Shown here: positions 44,839 to 55,191 of the stretch, piece after piece
Numbering within the stretch: the stretch's first letter is position 1
Layout of the letters: each line of letters starts with the position of its first letter
Assembly (NCBI GenBank): GCA_022560025.1
Contig: JAFISE010000118.1
Location: forward strand, 1 to 64,000
Source of the DNA: Stagonosporopsis chrysanthemi
Lineage: Eukaryota; Ascomycota; Dothideomycetes; Pleosporales; Didymellaceae
Length of the DNA: 64,000 nucleotides
Direction of reading: 5' to 3'
Made by a program: the position numbers and the translations under genes
The notes under the pieces: generated by a model
Told to the model about the DNA's origin: nothing
Database searches by the model: none
What the model saw: the letters and a program-made list of their open reading frames with translations, nothing else

Positions 44839-45926
44839 ATGCACACCACCTTCCACTGCAGCGACTGCGGCCCAAGGACCAGCATGGTCACGAATGACAC
44901 TTTCCCGGACTGTCGCGACGTACCCGAAGCAGAAGGGGACCTGAACTCGCCCCTCACCGATTGGAGGTACACCGCCGAGCGCTGCCTGAAGGATCACCAG
45001 GCATTGGGGGACTGCAAGCAGAGGCAGCTGAAGAGGACTGTTGCGCGGCTTGCCAGACTCCAGTACTGGCTTGCCAGCATCTTCAGCAGGCTGACGTTTA
45101 TGGGCGTCGTCAATAGCTACGCTGACCACCCCGATGGCCTCGAGGGCTGGACGTCACATCCCACACGGGTCTTGAACATCAAGCCCTCGGATGCGACAGC
45201 TGCTCAAGAGACGCCGATCGCAAGAGACCTTCCAATGGAGGTCCAAAAGCAAGCCGTGTCGGTCGAGAACTGTGTCGGCGCCATCTGCTGGCTGACTCCT
45301 GCCCCGGCGTGGCTGACCAAAGGTATGTGAGACTATCCTATATTTATGGACTGTCGCCAACGAACTCCAGGCGAAGGTCTGAAGCTACGAGAACTGAATG
45401 TTGCCCCGAAGCCAGTAAAGCAGGCTGTCATTTACAACACCGAGTGCAAGCAGATGCACGTTCCGGCTGCCATACACACTGTTCTAGTCATCTCGGAAGG
45501 GCCAGACTCAATGCGGGGATGGGACATCGTCGAGCCCTGGTGGGAGGAGATCGGCGACGCAGGCTGGGTGTTGGACCCTACATTTCTACAGTACGGGTTC
45601 GACACAGCCAGGGCGAAGAAAGACTCTACCCGCTGATGTATCGGGTCTTCATGAAGGCGATGAATAACATCTTGCATACCGAGGTCGAGCGCTTGGGTGG
45701 CCGCAGGAAGCTGCTCCGCAGTAGACACCAGGATTTTTGCCGGGACCAGCGGCAGATCGAGCTTGCTGTCGCATCCGCTGTCAAGGATGCACGTGACAGA
45801 GTAGACAAGCAGCTGTGGCAGTCCGAGGTCGATCCCGTTGCTGGTTTACAACAGCTCGTGGATGAAGGATGGGACATAGGACATGGCGCCATGATGGACG
45901 ATCTCCGCGAGGTGAGGAGCGGATGA
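44839..45926 (+). pseudogene. member 4 of the family, frameshifted
   Basis: ATG at 44839, exon 1 to 45322, a 48-bp intron (GTATGT...CTCCAG), exon 2 from 45371. Exon 2 runs in one frame to a TGA at 45634-45636, while coding sense moves to another frame near 45600-45630 (ERLYPLMYRVFMKAMNN) and continues to 45926, so a one-base indel is likely. The N-terminus has a reduced MYND-like set (Cys7, Cys10, Cys25, Cys49, His53, Cys59). The core shows VSVENCVGAICWLTPAPAWL (candidate Cys), APKPVKQAV, AAIHTVLVISEG (His) and WVLDPTFLQYGFD (Asp). The C-terminal region is helical (RQIELAVASAVKDARDRVDK). The intron is at the same position and phase as in the gene at 41559, showing common descent. Pseudogene or assembly indel cannot be separated here. 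Confidence 0.65.
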
Positions 45927-47706
45927 GAATGTCAGTGGTTTGGATATACCCTGACCTCTTTTGTCATCGCTCTGATTGCGAAGCCCAGCTTGACTATCAG
46001 TATCATGTTTGCGCACGTCTGCAAATACCATTCAGAATAGCTACGGCTCGAGGATGGGGGGGCAAGGCACCCCGTTGAGCAGGTTCCCTTGTGGGCTTGC
46101 TTGAAGGGGTACGACTTTCGGCTCGACCACAGATTATAACAGTGTCGGTCAGAGCTGATTGCTCGCATCGCGCCTCAGTCGTGCCAGCTGGAACATTGAC
46201 GCAAGCTGATCCTATGGTGGCCGCACTGGATCGTGCCCGCAACACGGCAAGACCGCTGTAGTTGTAGCTAGTCTTGTCGTGCTCGTACAGAGATGGCAAT
46301 AATGCTAGAGCACAGCATGCATGAGGAGGCCATAGATGGCCTTGATGGTGCGGCCACTGTCGCTCTACATTGAAATGTGCAGAGGACTTGACCACGACGA
46401 TTTCGCCCTTTACAGGTATGCTGCTGTGCGATTCCAGCTTGGTCGTAAACCTGATCTCATATGCTTTTAGAGCCAATTCCCGAGCTCGAACGATATCTGC
46501 GCATCCTTTACATTTGGTACTTTCCCACTTGATGTTGGTGACGGTCAAAGTGGCGGCGCCATGTCGTTTTCGGTCACCCTCTCTACCGCCAAACCACCAA
46601 CAACCACAATGCCGCAACAACGATCAAGGTGGCCGGCGAATGTACGATCTCGATCATGACAAATGTGATGTTGTCGGGGTTTGCAGAGGTGTCTCAGGGC
46701 AAGGCAAGCCTCCTTTTGCGCAAACAGCTGCGACCGCGCAAGCTCGAACAGGGTCCGCAAGCTGCATCGACCGCCAGAGACAGCGCTCCCAGCCCCGCGC
46801 TTCTGGCAGCTCACATCGCGGCCAACACGCGCATGCAAGCTGGACACCCTCGCAGGACGTTCTACGGCTGTGCGAGAGCCAGTAACGCTGTTGCAAGGGC
46901 ATCAGAGGTCTCCGGCGAGCAACAGCGATGAATGTGTTTGCGCCGTGCTTGTCGCGACAGTAAGCTGCAGCAAACAGGCTCACGCCGCCGACCTCCTGGC
47001 ACCCACATCGAACGGAAAGCAAAGAGCTCGATGATCGGCTCTGCGCGGCGCGCCAGACGACAGAACCCCTGCGATGTAGCAGATTGCCTCACCAGGTTGC
47101 TTCAGCTCCACGCCCAGCATTCGCGAAGAGTCTGACGATGGCAAACACAACAAGCCCAAGAACGAGATGCTCGTAACGACGAAGAGCAGAGACAGCAAGG
47201 TAGAGCAGTGTTGACAAAGCTGTTCGGGTTGACAGGGGCGAACAACAGAGCCCGGGATAACATGGGCGAGCACGACTGTGTATCCGCCCCACAGGTAAAT
47301 GCAGGCGCATGAGCGAACACCATACACGCTACATGCAACAACACAGAGTCGAAGGTATTGGAAAACAGAAGGCGAGTGGGGAGGGCGTCGAACATAATCG
47401 TAAGAAGCTCAACCATGTGGTAAAGAAGTGCGATGGACACACGTGCAACGCCGGACTGGGGTGTGCTGAAGGGCAGTACGCTGTGAGAGACGAATACTGG
47501 AGGGGTAATGGTCGGAAGTAGGTGCTCGACGTCGATCGAGGAAAGCTGGAGGAAAGAGAAGGCAAGACTCAACGATGGGAGACTTTGACGATGACAGGCG
47601 GAAGAGCAGGCGGCTGAATGATGAGAGGAGAGAGGTGATGAAGAAGGAAAAAATTTACGTGACGAAAGAGGCGGAAAAAGGCATGCCAGAAGAAGATAGG
47701 GACGAC
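45927..47706. other. 1.8 kb without a supported gene
   Basis: A 205-codon minus-strand ORF (46003-46620) and a 171-codon plus-strand ORF (46370-46885) overlap and neither is recognisable. No RNA or transposon feature seen. Confidence 0.4.
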
Positions 47707-47890
47707 GTGACGAGAGAGATACACAACGTGACGAGAGAGATACACAACGTGACGAGAGAGATACACAACGTGACGAGAGAGATACACAACGTGACGAGAG
47801 AGATACACAACATGACGAGAGGGAGATATGACGTGACGAGAAAGGGATACGACGTGACGAGAAAGAGATATGACGTGACGAGAAAGAGAG
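47707..47890 (+). repeat. 21-bp minisatellite
   Basis: Five exact copies of GTGACGAGAGAGATACACAA+C (47707-47811) are followed by three diverged copies in which the second half becomes AAAGAGATATGAC, and a partial copy to 47890. The unit length is a multiple of three, so long ORFs persist on both strands (a VTREIHN heptad repeat on plus; Leu/Ser/Val-rich on minus). This explains the 452-codon minus-strand ORF 47102-48460, which I do not accept as a gene. Confidence 0.95.
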
Positions 47891-48160
47891 GGATGATATG
47901 GCGGAAAAGAGGAGCACGATGTGACGAGAGAGAGGAGAGGGACGATATGCTAAAGAAGCAGGGGAGCAATGTGACGACTGGAAGGACACGGAAAGAGATG
48001 GATGGAGCAGAAAGATGATGTGAGAGGACCCGGAAAGAGATGAAGGGGTTAGGAGAACGACGTAATGATTGAGAGGACGCAGAAAGAGATGGATGGAGTA
48101 GGAGAATGACGTGATGGCTGCGGGGATGCAAAAAGAGATGGAGAATAAAAGGAAGAAGTG
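47891..48160 (+). repeat. degenerate tandem repeat of about 45-50 bp
   Basis: Following the 21-bp array, a purine-rich unit around 'GGAAAGAGATGGATGGAG...GATGACGTGA' recurs about four times (near 47990, 48030, 48080, 48130) with many differences. Together with the minisatellite it forms about 450 bp of purine-rich repeat DNA. Confidence 0.7.
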
Positions 48161-50008
48161 CATCAGCCCCGAAGTTGTGACGGGCGGGCGACTTGGACTC
48201 GGGAGCCGCTCGTATGATGCGATTCGCCCGGAGGTATTGCAACTCGGCTCATGGCGAGGTTGAGAGAATACCATCTCAGGCTTCAGATCGACGCCGGGGC
48301 ACCCGTGGGACATGTGTACATCGCTTGACTCCTCTTTGGACGGTCCTGAGAGGAGAGAAGGCCTCTCTGGCTGTGCTTCCTTCGGCTTCGGTACACGGCG
48401 GTTGTAGCACACACCACTTAGGGATCCCCTTAAGCTCTCAACGAGATGCATGCCTCTCACAGCGTTTCCCCAGCTTTACCAGCGACCAAATTGTTGACAT
48501 GTTGCCGTTGCAGGCACACACGCATCGTAGGTGGGACGTGCATCGATGGACCGTGCGAGGTGTTTATGGTTGCTGAGAAGGGTGGTGCGGCTGCCGGCAT
48601 CCGCTACAGCAATGCCACATGTCGGTGGCACCTCCTTGCAATACGGTTGTCGCCGCGAGAGACTCTCAAAACTTGGCCTGAAGTGCGTCAGTAACACCCC
48701 GGTCGCTGCATTGCCAAAGCTGGGTTATGGTTTACATTCGGTGATATTCTTCGTCACCATGCACAAAGTGAATCCCAACGCCGATAAGGACAACCATTCC
48801 TCAAATACGCCAGCCATTCAGGAGGTTTCCCTTGGCGGTGAGGCCGCTGGCCCAGCGGCAAATGTGAATGCCTTCACGGCTTGGTGGGGGTGGCCAACCG
48901 CTGTTGATGTAGCCCCGCCTTCGGGTCACACACATGTGGCGGTCAGGACTTGCCAACGATGAAAGCGGTGCCCGAGTATTGGGTCAGCCTCTGCTGCCAG
49001 CTCGAGAGTGACTTGTCGGGGGGGCAAGTCCGCTGCTTCGGTGCGTTGGGTGGTGTCGTGGATATTGAAGCTTCGCAACAAGTGAGGCGCGCAGACGGGG
49101 GCGGCCGACAGGCACAGAAGCCTCATATAAGCTTCTTGCCCCAGTCAGCTTCAATGGCAGCATACAGACTGAGTCTGCGCAAATCTACGCGCTGTTGTTG
49201 GTGGTTCGAGAGTATGGGTGAGGGACTCGCACTCGTCGCACCCCCGGGCTCTTCAAGGCGGTAGGCACAAGCCTACGATCAAGAAGCATGAGACTGTTGT
49301 CTTTGGCAGCAAGAGCATCATGACGTTACGGGCTTGGTCTGGTGCCGTGTGGTATTGTGTGGTGTGGTGTGGTGGGGTGGGGTGCGGGGAGGCTGTGGGT
49401 GAGGAAGGAAGGAGGAGGAGCAGGAAGTCGCGGAGGAGCTAGCGCCGAAACTCTTCAACGCAGGCGGCTCTCAGCACCACACCCCCTACACGACGTCCAG
49501 CTTGCACCAGGCGGGTGCTTGACAGACTTCTCAAGAACAGACGGACCTCATCAGGCCGGTGGCTTTTTGACCCAACGCGCATCGATATCCACGAATCGAG
49601 CATGAAGCGAGGCAATGGCGGGATGGGGTCATTCCACGAGCAGCAGGCGCAGTGACCGCAGGACGAGAGAACGAAAGGGCTCTCCTACAAGCAGTTCGCC
49701 ATGCAAACCCAATCTCGTGCGACACACTGAGTCACGATGAGGCTGAACTGAGATGGACATTATGCGGTGTCGCATTGGCCGGGGCTGACGAGCGCGTGCG
49801 TGCAGAACGCGAAAACACGTGCAAATCGACAGCAAGGGATTTTGGTGAAGGCGTATTCGAAACAAAGCAGACTCGTTGCGCTAGGTGTGCAGCTATACGA
49901 CACCAATCCCCTCAGCTTCTGAACATCCTGCGCTCCTGGCTTGTTCACCATGCGGCTAACCTCGAGCACGATGCCAGACTGCACCATTTTATCAATGACA
50001 ACCATCAT
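48161..50008. other. 1.8 kb without a supported gene
   Basis: Short ORFs only; 49340-49440 is G-rich low-complexity DNA (GTGGTGTGGTGGGGTGGGG). The 170-codon plus-strand ORF 49652-50164 overlaps the end of the GFA gene in the opposite direction and is unrecognised. Confidence 0.45.
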
Positions 50009-51166
50009 TCACTCATTGCCCTTCTCTTCGAGTCGTTTCCAGTTCTTTGGATAGCCTCTTGCGGCCCTCCACTCCTCGGAATCATTCTCTACTGCGTCGA
50101 AATGATGAGCCCGCCATCCACCAACCACATCCTGCTTCAGTTCGACCTCGCCGAAGGCCCATGATAAAAACCCTTCTGCTCGAGCGCCCTCTGGAGTATC
50201 CAGCAGACCCACCGAAAGGTCCATGACCCCAGGTCGCCAGTCACCACTGAAAAAGACGGTTGCCGAGCAGGTACTGCAAAAGAAACGCACAACACCCGCC
50301 TTCGTTGCGGAAACATAATAGGCCAAGCTGCCGGCGATCGGGTCCATCCTGTCTATGGCCTCCCTGAGCTGTTGTTGAGACGTGGGAAAGGCTGCAGCCG
50401 TCTGTGCGGCAGAGAGGTGCTCCAGAGGGACAGAAGTCCAATACCACAAATCCATGCCACCTTGAAGTCGACATGAATCACAGCCACAGAAAGCAGCCGA
50501 GAGCTTGTGTGTGTCTAGGTCGATATTCCAAGGCAGCTGGTCTCTGGCAACGCCGTCATAATTGCCACGCTTCAGAACCAGGTCTACGCCCCTGCACTTG
50601 CAGCGGACGGCGACTGACTCGCCTGTCTTCTTCTCGAAACCAGCAAGCGTCTCTACAGGAGGCCAGCCGTCTGGCACAACCTCTTCGCCCGCACCACCCT
50701 CGGCACTTGGATTCAAGCGTCCACGTTCCGATCCATCTCCATTCGCGTGCCGCAACCACACACTGGCTCCTCCATCGACCGTATCATGCACGAAGTTCTG
50801 CTTGGGAAACCGAAACGGCATCACCTCATCGTTGACCAAGGTGCCCGTGAAGACACTGAGTGGCCTACCGGGTTCTGTCAACAAATCCCAGAACAAGGGC
50901 GTCGAGCATGTCGGGCAGAAGAGCAGGTTCGAACCGGGTGTGAAGGAGTATGCCTTCAGCTTCGACACATCGACATTGTCGCGTGGTTCGGGCCAGCGCA
51001 CATGAGAGGTATACAAGCAGCCTGAGACGTGTCTGCAGGACCAGCAATGGCAGATTGGCGCTGCTTCAAGAGGGAGCTTTGGTTTCTGGACTTTGGTCGT
51101 GAAGACGTGCGCTTTGCATAAACAATGTGAAGTGAGCGTGACGGTGGAGTCATTGATTGAAGCCAT
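50009..51166 (-). CDS. GFA / CENP-V-type zinc protein with two domains
   Basis: A single exon of 385 codons with ATG at 51166. The GFA (glutathione-dependent formaldehyde-activating enzyme-like) fold occurs twice. Domain 1: SHCLCKAH, then ICHCWSCRHVSGC, LLFCPTCSTPLFWD. Domain 2: VRCKCRGVDLVL, FCGCDSCRLQGG, VRFFCSTCSATVFF. Each carries the C-x-C, C-x-C/x-x-C and C-x-x-C zinc ligands of the family. Fungal two-domain members are common but mostly uncharacterised. The family name comes from a bacterial protein that promotes formation of the S-hydroxymethyl-glutathione adduct, and this function should not be assumed here. The protein is cytosolic by sequence (no signal peptide). Confidence 0.88.
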   Translation of the reverse strand: MASINDSTVTLTSHCLCKAHVFTTKVQKPKLPLEAAPICHCWSCRHVSGCLYTSHVRWPEPRDNVDVSKLKAYSFTPGSNLLFCPTCSTPLFWDLLTEPGRPLSVFTGTLVNDEVMPFRFPKQNFVHDTVDGGASVWLRHANGDGSERGRLNPSAEGGAGEEVVPDGWPPVETLAGFEKKTGESVAVRCKCRGVDLVLKRGNYDGVARDQLPWNIDLDTHKLSAAFCGCDSCRLQGGMDLWYWTSVPLEHLSAAQTAAAFPTSQQQLREAIDRMDPIAGSLAYYVSATKAGVVRFFCSTCSATVFFSGDWRPGVMDLSVGLLDTPEGARAEGFLSWAFGEVELKQDVVGGWRAHHFDAVENDSEEWRAARGYPKNWKRLEEKGNE

Positions 51167-52214
51167 ATCTGGTATACCTAATTGAATTCAAGTTGATTGA
51201 ACACCCCTGAAGCGGGCCAACTCCCGCCTTTAAGAACTACACGCGCCCTACGTGTCTTGCGCCAGTGTGAATTGATTGGCTGAGATCGGGTGAGGTTTGT
51301 CAGCTATCGCGGGGTTCGTGTTAAGGGAGCCACCAAGGCACGAACGCGACGCGACGTCACTGGATCAACCGGCTCTCGCCTACTCTGGTCGAACAAAACT
51401 CCCAACGTCATTAGCTCTACCAAAACTCTCCCAACCCTTTGCTGACCATGCGTGAAGATGGCGGTCACCGAGGTCTCGAGTTATGCAGTTATTCAGCCCC
51501 GTAAGTGCGCTGTGTACAACCGGTTCTTCCTTCACAAAGCCATGCCCCTATAATCTATATTCTGAGTAACGGGCTGATCCTTGATCTGTTCGTATTCGAA
51601 GAAGTAACGATTGAATTCATTTCACGCACGACGATCAAGCCATGCAGCGGTCGTCTCCGGTGCTTAGTTGATAGACACTGGCCACTCGAAGAAGTCCGCA
51701 GTGAATGCTTGAGCACTCGAAGAATCAATTTCCCAAAATCTGAGCACCGCGATCTCGAAGCAAGGTTATGCCGCTTAGTGGCATGGAGCGGGTGCGAGCA
51801 GCCGCTTCTGTACTGTGGTCAGTAGAGTAGAGAGGCTTACACACGACCTTCGCATTGCCTCCACCAGTAGTAAATCTTTCTCGAGATACGTTCTAGCGTA
51901 CGCGGTGTTGCTTTAGGAGCTGATAGGCTAGCGTGCTTAAACAGTAGAGACAGCGATGTTGGAAATGTTACTCAGGGCTCTTGTACTCGTATTGAGTGCT
52001 CGGAAATTATGGAGGTAATTAACATGGACAAGATTTACAAGCACAGGTTCGTCATCTCGTTATTGGGGATAATGCAGACCTCGACTCAGATGATACGAAG
52101 CCCCACAATATTCTGAATGATTGTGGAAAATGAGAAAAATCTTTAGTCTCTGTGAGAACTTGCACAATGATGGTTTGCAGGTGGTCATTAACTTACATTA
52201 CTATTACACTTTAT
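51167..52214. other. intergenic, nothing recognised
   Basis: Promoter of the minus-strand GFA gene at the left; 51840-52210 is AT-rich. Only short ORFs. Confidence 0.5.
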
Positions 52215-53132
52215 TCAAACCTTTACCACTCTCATAACATCAAACAGCCCAACCTTCTGCTTTTCCGACATGCCGTCCTTCAACAAGCCGGTTACATGGT
52301 CACCCTCCCGTCCTCTCTGGTTGCTCACCACCGTGACAGCATTCTTCTTGAACTCACACGTCCTCCCTGTGGTACCGCAAATCCACGTCTTCACGCCCGC
52401 CCATCCAGTCGCGTTCAGCAGATCCGTCCCATAGGCCGAACTCCACGGGGCGTCAATCTGCCAGGGATCCAGCGCATCTCTCAGATCCGGTGCAAACGCC
52501 GTCACAACAACAACAACCTGCTTGGCCTCTGGCCCAGTCGCAAAACCCGACGCCGGCTTCCCATCCGGCCCAACCCCCGGCTTCGCCATCTTCGCAACCT
52601 CCTGCTTCAGCCACCGCAGATCCCGCCTGTGCTCGCCATTGTGCTTCTTAACGTCCCACTCGCGCTGTATCCCACTCTTCTCATCAAACTCGGGCATCTT
52701 CTTTCGCACCGCCGCGACATCCGCATCGGGAATGCGGCTCCACAGCGTGGCCCCCAGTAGCACCACATTCGTGCCCGGGACCTCGCTTCTCGTCTCGTAG
52801 AGCACCTCCAACCTCCCCCTCGTCGCGGGCTCCTTCTCCATCCTGTGCGCGAGCTGCAGCCCCTCTATCCACCCGAGGCCGTGGAACTCCAGGCTTCCGA
52901 GGACGAGGAACACTTTGTCGTGCAGATTGCAACGCCGGATCAGGAACGAGAGGTACGCGTCGTAGTCTGTCAAGCGTCCGATGTTGCCGGCGAGTATTAG
53001 GAAGGGCGCGCTGACGGGGATGTGGAAGGTGAGGTATTGCGATTCGTGGTCTAGATGGAGGTCGGAGAGCACCTGGAAGGAGGTTTTGGGCGACGAGAAC
53101 AGGCCGGAGATGCGTCGCATGTTGGGGAGCAT
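52215..53132 (-). CDS. metallophosphoesterase-fold protein that has lost most metal-binding residues
   Basis: A single exon of 305 codons. The fold of fungal calcineurin-like phosphoesterases is easy to follow: FQVLSDLHLDHESQYLTFHI, then APFLILAGNIGRLTDYDAYL, KVFLVLGSLEFHGLGW, a long middle region, VVVVVTAFAPDL, VKTWICGTTGRTCEF and VVSNQRG. Compared with active relatives (D-x-H, GD-x-G, GNHE, THHAP, GHTH), only Asp24 and His26 remain. GD is GN (Asn50), GNHE is GSLE (Ser80-Leu81), the THHAP histidines are replaced (TAFAP), and GHTH is GTTG. The reading frame is intact and codon use is coding-like, so this looks like a pseudoenzyme under selection rather than a decayed gene. A regulatory or binding role is possible; a two-metal phosphatase activity is unlikely. 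Confidence 0.85.
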   Translation of the reverse strand: MLPNMRRISGLFSSPKTSFQVLSDLHLDHESQYLTFHIPVSAPFLILAGNIGRLTDYDAYLSFLIRRCNLHDKVFLVLGSLEFHGLGWIEGLQLAHRMEKEPATRGRLEVLYETRSEVPGTNVVLLGATLWSRIPDADVAAVRKKMPEFDEKSGIQREWDVKKHNGEHRRDLRWLKQEVAKMAKPGVGPDGKPASGFATGPEAKQVVVVVTAFAPDLRDALDPWQIDAPWSSAYGTDLLNATGWAGVKTWICGTTGRTCEFKKNAVTVVSNQRGREGDHVTGLLKDGMSEKQKVGLFDVMRVVKV

Positions 53133-53846
53133 GGTTGCGGGAGGAATCTACACTGCGGACGCGATGTTCGGCTCGTCTGGTGAGGCTTGGGAGGCGGTCT
53201 GAATCCAGTCGGGCTTGTGTTTTGACAACGGAAACTTGGTGTATGCAGTTGACTCAAAAGTGGACGTGTGATTGTTTACTACGAACACGAGTTGAATGAA
53301 CGAGACCGGTAGCTATAAGCTGAGCTGTGCTGCAGTCTCGCCTCGCAAGGCTGGCTGGGTTCAGCCGCACCCATGACCGCAATACTCGGGTCTTCGCGCA
53401 GTGCCTTTACACAAGGCTACACGATATACACACATTACTGCGCCCGACACCTCAACGAACATGCTGATTGGGCTGTGATATATTTGGGCCGCAGTTGATG
53501 TTATCGTGGTGGTGGCTGTGGAGAGGCTCTTGTCATTGGGATGAATATAGCTCACACTAGCCGAAAGGGGGAAAGCGCACAATCCCGCCTGTCCACAGCT
53601 TCAACGTCGCATCTGTCTCCATCATCGCTGTAACTCAGCACCAATTCTCGGGGCACCAGAGATTTGGTACGAAGTGCCTCTGTCCCGCCATAATGTGTCC
53701 GCAGCCAGGTGCCGCGTCTTCAACTCCTCCAAACGTCGTGATAAGGAGCCAGGCTCTAGAGATGGTATATTGCAGTATCTAATATCTAACACTAACGCTT
53801 AATCTTAAGTGGGTATCATAGCGCAACGCCTCTTCCGCGCTCAACT
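53133..53846. other. intergenic, nothing recognised
   Basis: Promoter side of the minus-strand phosphoesterase-like gene and 3' flank of the rhodopsin-domain gene. No feature recognised. Confidence 0.5.
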
Positions 53847-55191
53847 TCAGACCTCATCTCCAGGAACCGGTGTCCTCGGCAGCGGCTTCCCCCCACTAAC
53901 CTCCAGCTTAAAGTCTTTGTGCACGCTGACCTGCAATCCGTCAACGCTCCGTTTCTTGACGATGTTCTTTTGATCATCGTCGCGGTCAAGGCTGAGGCTG
54001 CTGTCACCATCAAGATCGCCGTAGATCCTAGTTTCCACCCCAGCGCCGCCCGTCTTGTGGCCAGTCTTGAGGTAATTCTGCAATGTCGCACTTTCCGGTC
54101 GTTCGTCGAGCTCCAGATACTGCTTGGACACGCCATTCGCCGCGGAATGGGAGGTGCCGCGCGCGTGCGACTTCTTACCCGCGCCGAAAGACCGACTAGC
54201 GCTCCCGGTCCATGACGAGAAGTGCGATATCATACGTTCGAGCAGCGGTCGACAGGCGGGCAAGTTGGCAACAAGCATGCCGATGTTCATCTCTGCAGAG
54301 GCCCAGGCGAGGATCGCTCCGAGATTCTGGAGAAAGCGGGTCTCGTCGTTCATGCCGATCAGGAACTTGAGGCGGACGATGGGCGCGATCGACGCGCTGT
54401 GTTTGTCAGCACGAGCACAAGCATGACTCCGCATGATCTGACTCACAAGATTCCCAGTCCAAGCATGCCAACCACGGAGCATTTGACACGCCAGTCCAGC
54501 TGCACGTTCCACAGCAGGAAGACGGGCAGAATGGCAAAGATCCAATCGCTAAGAATGGAGACGATGGCGACTGCGTACGAGAGGGTTGTCTGAATACTGC
54601 GGTCCTGGCAGACGCCGGGTAGAGTGGTGTACCAGTTTTTCCTGCTCGCCATCAGCCGTGCACTTCCTCAAAGCCGCTCTGGCTACCATGACCAACGTTA
54701 CTTACTGCACAGGCGAGCATTGAAAGAACAGATACATGCCGGTTCCGCCCATGACCATCAGGCAAGATGCCATGCACGCATAGATCATATACTCGATCCA
54801 TTTCTGGCCGTTGGCAATCCGGATCAGCGCAAACCCGATGGAGCACTTGATCGTAATGAGGGTGAAGCACCACGGCTCCTGGAAAATGTAGAACCACATC
54901 AACGAATTGGAGTACTGGTGCTCGGTCAACGAGGCATCGTACGCGCCGATGCCACTCCATGCCATGGCGATGGTGGCTATCGTGCTGGTGGTCCAGAAGG
55001 GCTGCGACAAGCATCAGCATCAAGCCCAATGGCGGCCGGAGCAGTCTTACCAAGTTGGCCAGCATCGCCCAGTCATCCGGTCCCCACGCGTTCCTCTTGG
55101 AGCGGATCCAGAAGCGCAAAACGGTGAAGACTATGTCGAAAGGCAGCGGGACCAAGGCCGCCAGAGCCATGGGGTACGAAGTGGGTGCCAT
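53847..55191 (-). CDS. fungal rhodopsin-domain integral membrane protein (SAT4/PTH11-like)
   Basis: Four exons on the minus strand: 55191-55051, 55001-54706, 54641-54447 and 54396-53847, in phase, 393 residues. The introns are 49, 64 and 50 bp with GTAAGA, GTAAGT and GTGAGT donors. Seven membrane helices are predicted: MAPTSYPMALAALVPLPFDI, DDWAMLANL, TIATIAMAWSGIGAYDAS, IFQEPWCFTLITIKCSIGFA, MIYACMASCLMVMGGTGMYL, LSYAVAIVSILSDWIFAILP and the VQLDWRVKCSVVGMLGLGIF region, followed by ASIAPIVRLKFL. These match the fungal 'Rhodopsin domain' family (DDW, LP-x-x-x-LW and later conserved E-x-N-x-G-x-x-x-AxxPxCRPL, seen here as EMNIGMLVANLPACRPLLER). The C-terminal 140 residues are a disordered cytosolic tail. 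The role may be sensing or signalling; ligand unknown. Confidence 0.9.

Noticed and set aside
47102..48460. 452-codon ORF on the minus strand
   Set aside because: Its length comes from a 21-bp tandem repeat that keeps the frame open; the protein is low-complexity Ser/Leu/Val/Cys.
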